Positions 1 through 9,104 of a DNA stretch of 40,924 nt are shown here, piece by piece. The notes beneath the pieces were generated by a model. The model ran no database searches. It had not been told where the DNA came from and was given only the letters and a program-made list of their open reading frames with translations. Numbering within the stretch: the first letter of the stretch is position 1; the number at the start of each line of letters is the position of its first letter. Source of the stretch: Ichthyosporea sp. XGB-2017a (taxonomy: Eukaryota > Opisthokonta > Ichthyosporea); the NCBI GenBank assembly GCA_002811675.1, contig PDIM01000025.1, positions 1 through 40,924 of the forward strand. Direction: 5' to 3'. The position numbers and the translations under genes are program-made.

Positions 1-380
1 GTAAAATCCCCGCTTTAAGAAACCTGATCATTTGTTATCTATATTGAACAAAAGGCAAAGTCTTTCTCTCTATCTACAAACCAAGTTTTTCTTTCCCTGT
101 CTCCAGCACTTCTATCTACCTCTCCAGCAAGGTACAGATCTACATCCACCTTCTTCTTCTTCTTCTTCTTCTTCTCCGTCCACTGACTGATGTGCTCTGC
201 AAGGGGGGGGCTATTATTTTATTTATATTTATATGGCCTATGGGCATTTCCGTACACAAACTCCGTAATTAATATTATGGCAGCAATTAGATCCCCGAAA
301 CCCCACCACATTCCTCTCTGTCCTCGGCCCAGCTGGTGTTGTTGTTGTTGTTGCTCTATAGGGCATTGACACTTTTCCAA
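1..380. other. Gene-free left edge with simple repeats
   Basis: No convincing coding region is seen here. There is a run of CTT repeats at about 150-175 and a run of GTT repeats at about 338-353, set in pyrimidine-rich sequence. It could be the 3' flank of the possible minus-strand exons to its right, or plain intergenic DNA. Confidence 0.5.
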
Positions 381-1230
381 CTACGGACTACCTTTTTTCT
401 TGAACGAATACATGCGCTGTTCTACCGCCTCTACAGTCAGCGAAATATATAGCTGGCTCTCAAGGAAGTGGTAGTCAAAGACTGCACAGCTATGTCCAAA
501 ACTCTTGTCTGAAGTGGGGTCTCTCAAGACAAAATAAATTCGCAACATTCTCTTCTGTTGCCCACTCAGGGAAGAGCAAATAAAAGAAGCATAGTCCATT
601 CCCCAAGCAGTGCAACTCTCTGTTACTTCACATGGGGTCTGATGTGGACAGCAGATCCCTGTTGACCTTCTTGAATAAATTTGTAAAATGTAAAAGATCT
701 CCAAGTCACAATAATCCATGACCATGTCTAACTTTGGTGCCCCGTTTTTATTTGCTTATGTATTTACCATGTAAACAATGAAAGACGTAGAACTAAAGAG
801 AAGCCAATTGAGACCCAGTCGGGGAAATACAAAGAACTAAATGGGATGCAAATGACCCGTACAGCCTAGCTAGAGTCAATCAGCAAGGGAGGATGAAGGC
901 TACTGCAGCACATAACCTACTGTTTCATCTTCGATACTATTCGAGTGAAGCATCTGGAATAAAATCCACCAAGATGCATTGGTCGTTGGCCAACGAAGTG
1001 GGACAATAAGTCCTTGAAACATGTGACTAAGGGTATATCCATCTCTGTATTTCGAAATTAATGTGCGAAATACAACAAGCGGTAAATGGAGTGGCATGTA
1101 GCGCCACATTCCGACTTCCAAGCCTCGCGCCCTGAAGGGCTTAAAAGAACTTTTAATGCCTAACATTACTGTTTTCGTAAAGGAGATGGCCACATCTGCG
1201 CTTCCGTCATAGGCCCCAGGCTGCCACTAT
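381..1230 (-). CDS. Possible minus-strand exons of an unrecognised gene
   Basis: Two open minus-strand stretches, about 1230-903 and 725-381, have codon use that looks protein-like, but I cannot join them confidently. The upstream stretch could open after an acceptor-like ATAG near 1231. It holds a segment reading SKYRDGYTLSHMF, faintly like the start of a TLDc domain. The downstream stretch ends with a segment reading SCAVFDYHF followed by VEAVE, faintly like a TLDc C terminus. The resemblance is weak and no start codon or junction is certain. It may be a divergent or decaying gene, or chance open frames. Confidence 0.2.
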
Positions 1231-2103
1231 CCTGCAGGCATCAATTGTGATGCATCATGAACCATGAAAAATGGAGGCAATTCCATCCATTGTACTTGAG
1301 GAACAAAATGCCAGTAGCTTGTCTATGCCGTTTTTGTATCATTAACTATATTTGCACGGATTCCACAGCTTACCAATCCTACTAATTATAACGCAATACA
1401 ATCCATCGCTCATTGCAAGACCTCCTATAAACAGCAACTTGTTCATCATTCATGGTCAATTATTAATGACCATCGCCGGAACCCTCATCATGGTGATGCA
1501 AGTCTTCATAATTTGCAGTGACTGACGAATAGAGCAAGATACAAGACGGAGGGTCAGAAGCTGACTACATAATGTTATCAAACAGATCTTGCCATAGTGT
1601 CTCGAACACTTTAAATTATATTATGCCGCTGCAAGTACTAATAGTGGTCTTGTATAGGCCTCTTTCTTTGTATTACTGATATGGAAGATAAACTGGCGGC
1701 CACAACACAAACAATCGACCCAATGATCGAGACCGTCATGATTGCAATCAAATTGTAACTACACCACATGAGCTACATAGCTGCACAGTCGATGTTTCAA
1801 GCAGTTGCTACACTAATATAATGACTAACATCAGCTACTGTAGCGATACAGTCCTCGATCGGGCTACTGCGAGGACAAGGCCCCGATCCCATTAACTCAA
1901 CGCTTGTTTGCAGGAGCCCTCCCGGTGCATATTTGCTAGGCCCATAAATACAACTTGCTCCCTCCTCTCCCATTGTTCAAGTAGGTGTTTCTCTCCCCAT
2001 TGAGATTTATAGTTGGCGTTTTATTTTACTTCCTTCAGTTGGTGACTAACAAAAGATTTATAGCGTATTTTTAATTTATATTGTTTGAGTTTCGAAGATT
2101 GGT
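1231..2103. other. Intergenic region upstream of the Cys-rich gene
   Basis: I see no coding exon in this stretch. The last 150 bases or so presumably hold the promoter and 5' UTR of the gene starting at 2104. A CATAAATAC stretch near 1942 could act as a TATA-like element, but this is only a guess. Confidence 0.4.
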
Positions 2104-4495
2104 ATGGTTGTCATGATGAACAAGGCATGGGGTGTACTGTGGGTGGCTGTTTGTCTAGCTGCAATTAATTTGGCTTTCGGAGTTGAAGTTTGTGACATGG
2201 AATTTAATCATCAGAAACACTGTGATACCGTTGCTCTTCAATCATGGTCGGACCCTGATACTCAAGTAAGTACACATTTGCCAAGTATTTTAATGGCCAA
2301 GTAACTAACTTCCATATTCCGTGTTACTGTAGTTAAAAGCGGCTTGTGAAAAAGGTGCTAAATGCAAGATTGCGCTTGAATGGGCATATAAGGGAACTTG
2401 CTATTGTGACGAAACCTTCAGAACAAGCTCTTCTAGTGTTGATAACCAGAAATGGTCGTATTGTATGATGCAAATTAGTCTTTACCATATAATCACATCT
2501 CGTGCTCGTTGTGATGGAACAGAATGGATTTGGAAAGAGGAAGAAAAGGATAGATGGACTCCTTTCGAGCAAGACGATCTTGAAAACTGCCCTATCGGAT
2601 GCTCACATAACGGCGCTGTCTGCAATGATTGTGCCTGCCCGAAAGGGAGTTATCCAGACGGTATTGGTCATTGTGTTTGCCAAGTCGGGGAGCTGTACGG
2701 TCATTGGGCCATAGGAAGTGGGTGTAATTGTCCAGAGGGATCTCACATCGACACAGATACTTGGGCCCTTTGCTTAAAGCCTGACGGCTCACTTGCCAGT
2801 AATCACACTGCAGGGGCACCGATCCCTGTCTATGAATCCGACTCTCACAACGGCTCTGGCTCGGGCTCTAGCTCTGGTTCTGGTTCTAGTTGTGGTTCTA
2901 CTTCTACTTCTTCAGACTCTAATTCGGGCTCTGGAACTGGATCGAATCCATCCAATGAGTTTAATGAAGAGAAGCCTGATTTTGAACCTGCTAAGCCTGA
3001 ATATGACCTTAACGTGGATGGAACCAAAAATTGCCCTGCTCTCTCTGATGTGTGTGATTGGCGTGCTCTTGTTAATTGGAATGTTCCATCTCTTCAACGA
3101 AATGCTATTTGTGGAAAATGCGGCTATGGAACCAGTGAATGCGAAAAGCACCTTAAAGGTTTTCACAAAGAAACAACAAACTGTGACTGCGGTAGTAATG
3201 ATGCATGTAATCAGATTCAAGCTGTTGCGAAGAAATATGAGGAATTAAACTGCGGCATTTCATACTATGGTCAGCCTGTGAACAAAGATGATGAGCTTCC
3301 CGAATACGTAGAACCAGAAGATGCACCCTTATGCCCTGCCAAAGATTCTGTCTTAGAGAGCTGTGACATGTGCTCGTTTGAAATGGAAGCCTTATGGGAT
3401 GTAAAAAGATGGGCTGGTTGCCAGAGCAAATGCCGCCAAGCGTTAGATGGATACCTCACCGGGTGTAGATGCGACTTCGACAATAAGAACGACTATTTGT
3501 TTTGCCGAAAAGCGAGAGATGATGCAAAGGCACTTGAATACAACTGCCAGAGTAGCAGCACTGAATGGAAAGAGCCAGCTGTGCGCAATTGCCCTGCATT
3601 GGATTCCCCGGTTTGCGACTGGAAGGTTCTTACGAACTGGACTGTTATTTCTAAACAGCGCGCCGCCATGTGTAATACATGTGGATATTTTCCAGCTGGT
3701 GATGCAAAAAAAGAAGCTACAGCTGAATGCCTTGCACATTTAAAAGGATTTGCTGATAAAGCGTGCAACTGTTATTCTAATAACGATTGCAATCAAGCCA
3801 AAGCTGTTTACAAACAGATTGGAAAAGATTTGAACTGTCTCCAGGATTATTATGGCCTTCCAGCTAGTGCTGATGAGAAACAGCCCATTCGTGAACAGCC
3901 AAAGGGGGCCCCTTTGTGCCCACAGAAAGAAGAAATTAAGAGGGCCTGTAATATGTGTATGATCGAGCAAGATGCTGCATGGAATGTCAAAGTGGAAGGA
4001 TTCTGTGACACTGCATGCTCCTCTTTGATGGTGCGCGTGGAAGAAGAATGCTCATGCAAGGATTACTCGGACGGTAGCAAACAGACGGAAGATGATGTAC
4101 TGTTCTGTGAGAAAGCTCGAAGTGACTATCTCGGAGCTAAGTGGAATTGTAACAACAAGTGGAAACAGGCAATTGGTAGACCGGGCGAGGTTGATGATGA
4201 GGGTATTGCTTCTAATTCTCAGTCAACAATTTCTAAAGGTACTAAATTCTGCCAAGCAGTTCACGATCCGTTCCCGAGCTGTCATATCACTTTGCAAGGC
4301 ACGGCCGAAGATATTATTAAACAGAAATTATGCAATGTTGTTGTGGGCAAGAGTTGCATCGAGCATATAAGCGACATTTATGGAGATTGTGAATGCCATC
4401 CTGACCTTAACCCGAAATTTGCTAAAAAATGTCATAACTACAACGATATTGCTAATAGGTACACCAAAGATGCCTTAGGCTGTGGCGTTAATTAA
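2104..4495 (+). CDS. Secreted Cys-rich protein with a duplicated module
   Basis: Two exons, 2104-2265 and 2333-4495, joined in phase 0 across a 67-base intron (GTAAGT...TGTAG, with CTAAC inside), give 774 residues. The first 30 residues or so form a signal peptide (hydrophobic WGVLWVAVCLAA). A Cys-rich N-terminal region with CxC-type knots follows to about residue 225, then a Ser/Gly linker of about 60 residues. A module of about 186 residues then occurs twice, from about residues 287 and 473. Each copy opens with NCPAL and CDW, carries HLKGF, a CNQ and YYG, then APLCP, an MC pair, and ends with LFC-KAR. A shorter Cys-rich tail closes the protein. No membrane anchor is seen. I do not recognise the family; its build suggests an extracellular matrix, cyst-wall or spore-coat role, which is inference. 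A poly(A) signal lies at 4667-4672. Confidence 0.88.
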
Positions 4496-5243
4496 TATTC
4501 TGGAAGGGGCTAGAATAACCTTACCAAAGCAGAATGCATATATGCCATTGTGCTTTTATTTATTTCCCAATCCCTGTGCTTGCTTTCAACTGTTACTCTG
4601 CTCGGGCATTCTTTTCTTCTCTTGTCAATATGTTTCTACCTTACCCGATCAAAATCTTAATTTAACAATAAACAAATATAACCTTTAATGTAGTTCGAAA
4701 AAGCGGTACCAGCAAGGTCGATGCTTCTTGGGGCACAAACTCCAACACCATCTTTTGGCATCACCATCACACATTCATCAACTTCAAAGTTCAGGGAGCA
4801 AAAGAAGATGCTACACAGTGTGTAATAGCAAAATTCCATCAATAATTCTTTCGACATTCATCAATTATCTACTACAGTAATGACTTTTTGAGAAGTAAGA
4901 AGCTTAGAAGCTTTGACCCTACACTGATTGTGGTTATTATTACAAACCTCAAAATAATTCAAATACGTAATTATTTTATTCTATTTGTCCATATATGTAG
5001 TCTGACGCATAATTGTTTAGTCGTCTCCTAATGTGTGTGCAGATTCCAATCTCCATCCTGTTGAGCTTTTGTTTGTGTTTATATTAGCTGACTTACTGGA
5101 GCTCTTATGTTAAAGAGCATAGCTAAAGCTGGATGTTTAGATTTGGTAGTGTTGGCTGTCTATCAATTAAAGTGTGGTTGGTATATGTTCATTAGTCTGT
5201 CCTTGCTTTTACATCTGCATGTATTGCTCATATCTGAAAAGCT
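4496..5243. other. Intergenic: 3' UTR and promoter region
   Basis: This stretch holds the 3' UTR of the Cys-rich gene, with AATAAA at 4667-4672, and the A/T-rich upstream region of the ZIP transporter. No further coding exon is apparent; the short open frames lack homologous features. Confidence 0.5.
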
Positions 5244-6233
5244 ATGGAGCAGAATCTATTGAAGGGTATATCAGCAGGGTTATGTTTTTTTGCAGGGCTT
5301 GTGGGACTGGGTGCGTGTCTGGTAAGGGCAAAAGCCACTTCAAGTGATAGTGGTGGTGTTATCTTTGCATACATCAATGCTTTTACGGCTGGGGTATTTC
5401 TATCAATAGGATTTGTTCACATGCTCCCTGAAGCCAGTGAGCTATTTTCTCACAGGGGCGCAACTGAAGGGGATAAAAAGGAGGTCTTTCCATTGGCAAA
5501 TGTTATAGCCATGGTGGTGTTTATTTTGACCTTTGCGGTAGAGTCTGTTATCATTCCTCACATTTCTACCCATTTGCTGCTTGTTGATGAGTCAGAAGTA
5601 TCAGAAGACATATCTCCTTTGGAGTATACGGTCAAGCGGGAAAACCAGTGGCAGAATGATGTCTCTTTAAGTATTCGAGCTTTAGCTAAGGATCCACCAT
5701 TCTCATTTGAATCAAGCTCTGTGACAAAAGCAAGAGAACCGTCATCGCTAGGTAAATCGCTTTGCATCGCCGCAGCACTCTTTGTACTATTAAGTGTCCA
5801 CTCATTCTTTGCCGGACTTGCTCTGGGGGTCACCGACTCTACTGTTGATATTTATTCTACTCTGTTTGCCATTCTCTTGCACAAAAGTCTTGCATCTTTT
5901 ACCCTAGGAACTAGGCTCGCCCAAACAGATGTAAGTAATTGTGTATTTACACTCTTTATCACCATGTTTTCAGCTGTTACACCATCTGGAATAATTGTAG
6001 GGGCCTTGATTTCTGGAAACTCGGAAGTTCAGGAAAGTCACGTTCTCTGCATTCTTCGCGGGATCTCTTTGGCATGTGCTGCCGGTGTGTTTCTGTATGT
6101 TGGGTCCTCTGAACTTCTGGGAATTTCATCTTTCTCCAATTCTACTAAAAGCTCTACTCCGTTCAACCTAAAAAAACTTGCGGTTGTTTTTCTTGCCTCT
6201 TCCATGATGGCTGTCTTGGCAATTTGGACTTGA
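5244..6233 (+). CDS. ZIP family metal transporter, ZIP1/3-like
   Basis: This intronless gene encodes 329 residues and about eight membrane segments, as in ZIP (SLC39) zinc/iron importers. Membrane helix 2 carries GFVHMLPEA. A variable loop at about residues 115-170 lacks the usual His-rich run. Helix 4 carries HSFFAGLALG, matching the metal-binding HSxxEGLAxG motif of the ZIP1/2/3 group but with Ala in place of Glu. Helix 5 carries HKSLASFTLG, which is typical of that group. The expected role is moving Zn2+ or a related divalent metal into the cytosol across the plasma membrane or a vesicle membrane. AATAAA at 6237-6242 overlaps the region just after the stop. It converges with cytochrome c. 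The family call is firm; substrate and membrane are inferred. Confidence 0.9.
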   Translation: MEQNLLKGISAGLCFFAGLVGLGACLVRAKATSSDSGGVIFAYINAFTAGVFLSIGFVHMLPEASELFSHRGATEGDKKEVFPLANVIAMVVFILTFAVESVIIPHISTHLLLVDESEVSEDISPLEYTVKRENQWQNDVSLSIRALAKDPPFSFESSSVTKAREPSSLGKSLCIAAALFVLLSVHSFFAGLALGVTDSTVDIYSTLFAILLHKSLASFTLGTRLAQTDVSNCVFTLFITMFSAVTPSGIIVGALISGNSEVQESHVLCILRGISLACAAGVFLYVGSSELLGISSFSNSTKSSTPFNLKKLAVVFLASSMMAVLAIWT

Positions 6234-6405
6234 CTTAATAAATACGCCACAAACGAAAAAATTCTAGTAATATACAAGACATTTACAGTCGCGAAAGGCC
6301 AGACATCGTTTATTCTTCTAATCTTACACTAAAATTGACATTCGAAGTCTCCTATCCAGTAAGTTTCCACGATTGCATTATGGTCTAATTGTACATGCAG
6401 TGAAT

Positions 6406-6732
6406 TTAAGCGCAGTTGGCCTTGAGGTAGGCAATCAAATCGGCTCTCTCCTGCTTCTTCTTGAGACCAGCAAAGATCATTTTAGTACCAGGGATGTACT
6501 TCTTGGGGTTTTCCAAGTACTGGAAGAGAGTTTCTTCAGACCAGGTAATTCCCTTGTTGATGTTGGCGGCGGTGTAGGAGTATCCGGGGGCCTGACCGGT
6601 CTTTCTTCCGAACATACCGTTAAGATTGGGGCCAGTCTTGTGGGGACCACCCTTCTCTACGGTGTGGCATTGAGCGCAACGCATTTTGAACACTTTGGCT
6701 CCTTTGGTAACATCTCCAGCAGGGACAGACAT
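6406..6732 (-). CDS. CYC: Cytochrome c
   Basis: A 108-residue intronless reading frame gives a complete mitochondrial cytochrome c, the soluble electron carrier between complexes III and IV in the intermembrane space. The heme attachment motif CAQCH, the [10 protein letters not shown] segment, the GYSYTAAN segment and the PGTKMIFAG segment with the axial Met ligand are all present; the axial His is in CAQCH. Length is normal for the family. A minus-strand poly(A) signal (AATAAA) lies at 6309-6314. The leader could contain a 5' UTR intron, since a donor-like GTAAGT on the minus strand near 7030 and an acceptor-like TGTAG near 6750 are present, but this is unproved. It lies between two ZIP transporter genes. 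Confidence 0.98.
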   Translation of the reverse strand: MSVPAGDVTKGAKVFKMRCAQCHTVEKGGPHKTGPNLNGMFGRKTGQAPGYSYTAANINKGITWSEETLFQYLENPKKYIPGTKMIFAGLKKKQERADLIAYLKANCA

Positions 6733-7610
6733 TTTGAATATAAAGTTCTACAATAAATACAGAAGAAACTTTGTAAGAAAAAGCTTATTTTTACAATGGC
6801 CATAGCCTTCAAACAACTAGGAGGATCAAAGCGAAGGTTTTTTCATTGAATTAAAAGAATCTTTCTGCATCATAATTAGTGCCTACGAGAACAGAGTGTC
6901 GCAATAATTAGCGCATCTGCATCACCCGAACCAGATATAATATGCACTTTTTGATTCCTTCAAAGACTAACAATATTTCCAATGCTCCACTTCCTCCATT
7001 CTAACAATCACATTAACCAAAACAAAGACTTACCTAATAAGAAGTACAATCTAACACTGGACCGGTACTTTGGTAATGATAATCTATCACTTTCTCTACT
7101 TCGGAATCTAAATCTGAATAGAAAATAAAATAATAATACAAGATAAACTTAAACATGGAAAAGATAAGCACCATTTCGGTATAAATATAGGAAAAAATAA
7201 ACTCGTGATGGCAGGGCCTTTACTATGAGAATTGTTATAGATCGGGGTTTAGTGTGTATTATGTATTGGAACACATCATAGAATGGAATGAATATTGCGT
7301 TGGCGGGGTCCCAGGCTTTATTATTATGGCAAAGGCTATAATAAAAGATGTACTCTCTCCACAACAAAAATTATTAATCCGGGGCTTATAAATATATGGG
7401 CCTCTTGACAGCGACCCATGATGCAGCGTTGGCCCGCCGCCCGTGGCCCGTGGGCCGCGAGTTTTCATAGGGTGGCCGACACTAGATCAAAGTATTATTT
7501 ATCTTTGATCACACCTTTACAATGAAAAGCACGTGAATTGCCACCTGTCATGTCAACTCCAACTCAAAATTATACCATTTAACTCATTTATTGAAAAAGC
7601 CTAATTTTGC
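6733..7610. other. Upstream region of cytochrome c
   Basis: The region separates two minus-strand genes, so it holds the promoter and leader of cytochrome c and the 3' UTR of the LIV-1 ZIP, with minus-strand AATAAA at 7587-7592. A 5' UTR intron for cytochrome c is possible between about 7033 and 6745. No coding exon was recognised. A short GC-rich patch near 7430-7460 stands out from the A/T-rich surroundings. Confidence 0.45.
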
Positions 7611-9104
7611 CTACCCAAGATTTTCGCCATAGCGTGCAAGAAGCATCATTGCCGCATAGCCGAGCATTATGAAACACTGCGACACTGCAAATATGAAAAC
7701 CCTCCCTCTTGACGTTTTTTCTGAACGTTCAAGCTTGGACACTTCAGGTAGTAAGTCTACAAGAGCAATATAAATAAAGTTTCCTGCTGCAAAAGCGAGC
7801 AACCAGGGCTTAAATGAGGAGGAAAGTTCTATTCCAAGAAAAATACCAACAAATGAGCCACAAGCGCTAAGGAAATTTGCTAAGAGGGCTTCATATTTCC
7901 CAAAACCTGAAGCCAAGAGAATGACGTAATCTGCCAGCTCCTGAGGAATTTCGTGAAGACCCACGGCAATTGCGGTGGAAATACCAAGTTCTGTAGAGGC
8001 TGCAAAAGATGCTCCTACAGCAACACCATCCACAAAGTTGTGAACACCATCACCAATTAAGATCATCCACCCCAGGGGTTTGATGCGACGAAAGAAGGGA
8101 ACTGGGGAAGCCGAAGAATCTCCTATTGGAGCATTTTTGCTAACTTGATGCTCAACATTTACCTCTTCCACTTGGTTTTTCTGGGGTGTGCTTTCCAAAT
8201 CAATTGCGCCAACAGACGTGTCTGAGAATCGAGGCCCATGGCTATGACCGTGCCCAGCACCGGCGGCCTCAAGTGCAGTGTGCATTATTTTCTCAAGAAT
8301 AAACAGTGATTGAAATCCGACAAGACCAAAAGCTCCTTTCCAGAGGTAGTCAAAGTCTTCGTCACCATGATCGTGATCATGATGGCCACATTCTTCAGCT
8401 TCGTGAGTATGGAGACCCCAAGCTTCAGGAAGAAGGTGAAGGATCGCATCACCAAGCATGGTACCAACGGCAAGCGATAGCATACATATCATAGTAAACT
8501 TTGCCTTGTTGTCATTTTTTCTCAAAAAGGGCAAGAAAACAATTCCAATTAGAGCCAAAAGCGTAATGATACCAATGGCAAGGAAAGACCATCCATATGC
8601 CTCTTTCTTGGATGGTGCATCTGAAACACACTGCTCCTCTGCAAGGCATACACCACTTTCTACAGAATCCACAATTGTTGGAAGCATGCTTTCAAATTCT
8701 GTTGAATTGAGACTGCCACTCTTGTCCACGTCAAAGATGCTCATGAGATCAGCTGATTTATAACAAACATTAGTAGCAGCCCTGTTGTTAAGGCGGCCGC
8801 CTTTGCTGTCATGGTCGTGGTCGTGGTCGTGGTCATGGTCATGGTCATGGTCATGGTCATGGTCGTGGTGGTGGTGGTGGTCATGGCCATCCTTCTTGTA
8901 TCCAATTATCACCAGAAAAGTAGCCAGTTCACTCTCGTGGATTGTGTTGTTTACCGCATAGACATCAAACAGCCGAGCCAAGCTATTAGCTTTTGCCTCA
9001 GAGTCGGTGGGCAACTTTTCGGCTGTGACTTCATGGCAGTTTGTCAAGGGTGATGAGAAGAGGGCAACCAATGCCATGTAAAAAACGAACCTAAAGAAAC
9101 TCAT
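7611..9104 (-). CDS. LIV-1 type ZIP transporter with EF-hand loop and His/Asp tract
   Basis: This is an intronless frame of 497 residues. A signal peptide covers about the first 23 residues. The N-terminal luminal or extracellular part carries a His run and an alternating His-Asp tract (about residues 75-98). A canonical 12-residue EF-hand loop, DVDKSGSLNSTE (about residues 125-136), sits where animal LIV-1 proteins have a degenerate helix-loop-helix before a Cys. The membrane part has a His-rich loop (HDHDHGDED), DGVHNFVDGVAVG in helix 4 and HEIPQELAD in helix 5. The LIV-1 signature is HEXPHEXGD, so Gln and Ala replace the second His and the Gly. It probably imports Zn2+ or Mn2+ into the cytosol from outside or from an organelle. 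The tract is encoded by a 6-base repeat that may vary in length. Confidence 0.93.
   Translation of the reverse strand: MSFFRFVFYMALVALFSSPLTNCHEVTAEKLPTDSEAKANSLARLFDVYAVNNTIHESELATFLVIIGYKKDGHDHHHHHDHDHDHDHDHDHDHDHDHDSKGGRLNNRAATNVCYKSADLMSIFDVDKSGSLNSTEFESMLPTIVDSVESGVCLAEEQCVSDAPSKKEAYGWSFLAIGIITLLALIGIVFLPFLRKNDNKAKFTMICMLSLAVGTMLGDAILHLLPEAWGLHTHEAEECGHHDHDHGDEDFDYLWKGAFGLVGFQSLFILEKIMHTALEAAGAGHGHSHGPRFSDTSVGAIDLESTPQKNQVEEVNVEHQVSKNAPIGDSSASPVPFFRRIKPLGWMILIGDGVHNFVDGVAVGASFAASTELGISTAIAVGLHEIPQELADYVILLASGFGKYEALLANFLSACGSFVGIFLGIELSSSFKPWLLAFAAGNFIYIALVDLLPEVSKLERSEKTSRGRVFIFAVSQCFIMLGYAAMMLLARYGENLG
8810..8885. repeat. Hexanucleotide repeat encoding the His/Asp tract
   Basis: On the plus strand this reads as repeats of GGTCGT, GGTCAT and GGTGGT type units. 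On the minus strand it encodes alternating His and Asp in the LIV-1 ZIP. Because the unit is six bases, expansion or contraction stays in frame and would only change the length of the metal-binding tract. Confidence 0.85.

Noticed and set aside
6373-6756. A 127-residue plus-strand open frame
   Set aside because: It lies antisense across the whole cytochrome c gene and has no family features; it is a shadow of that gene.
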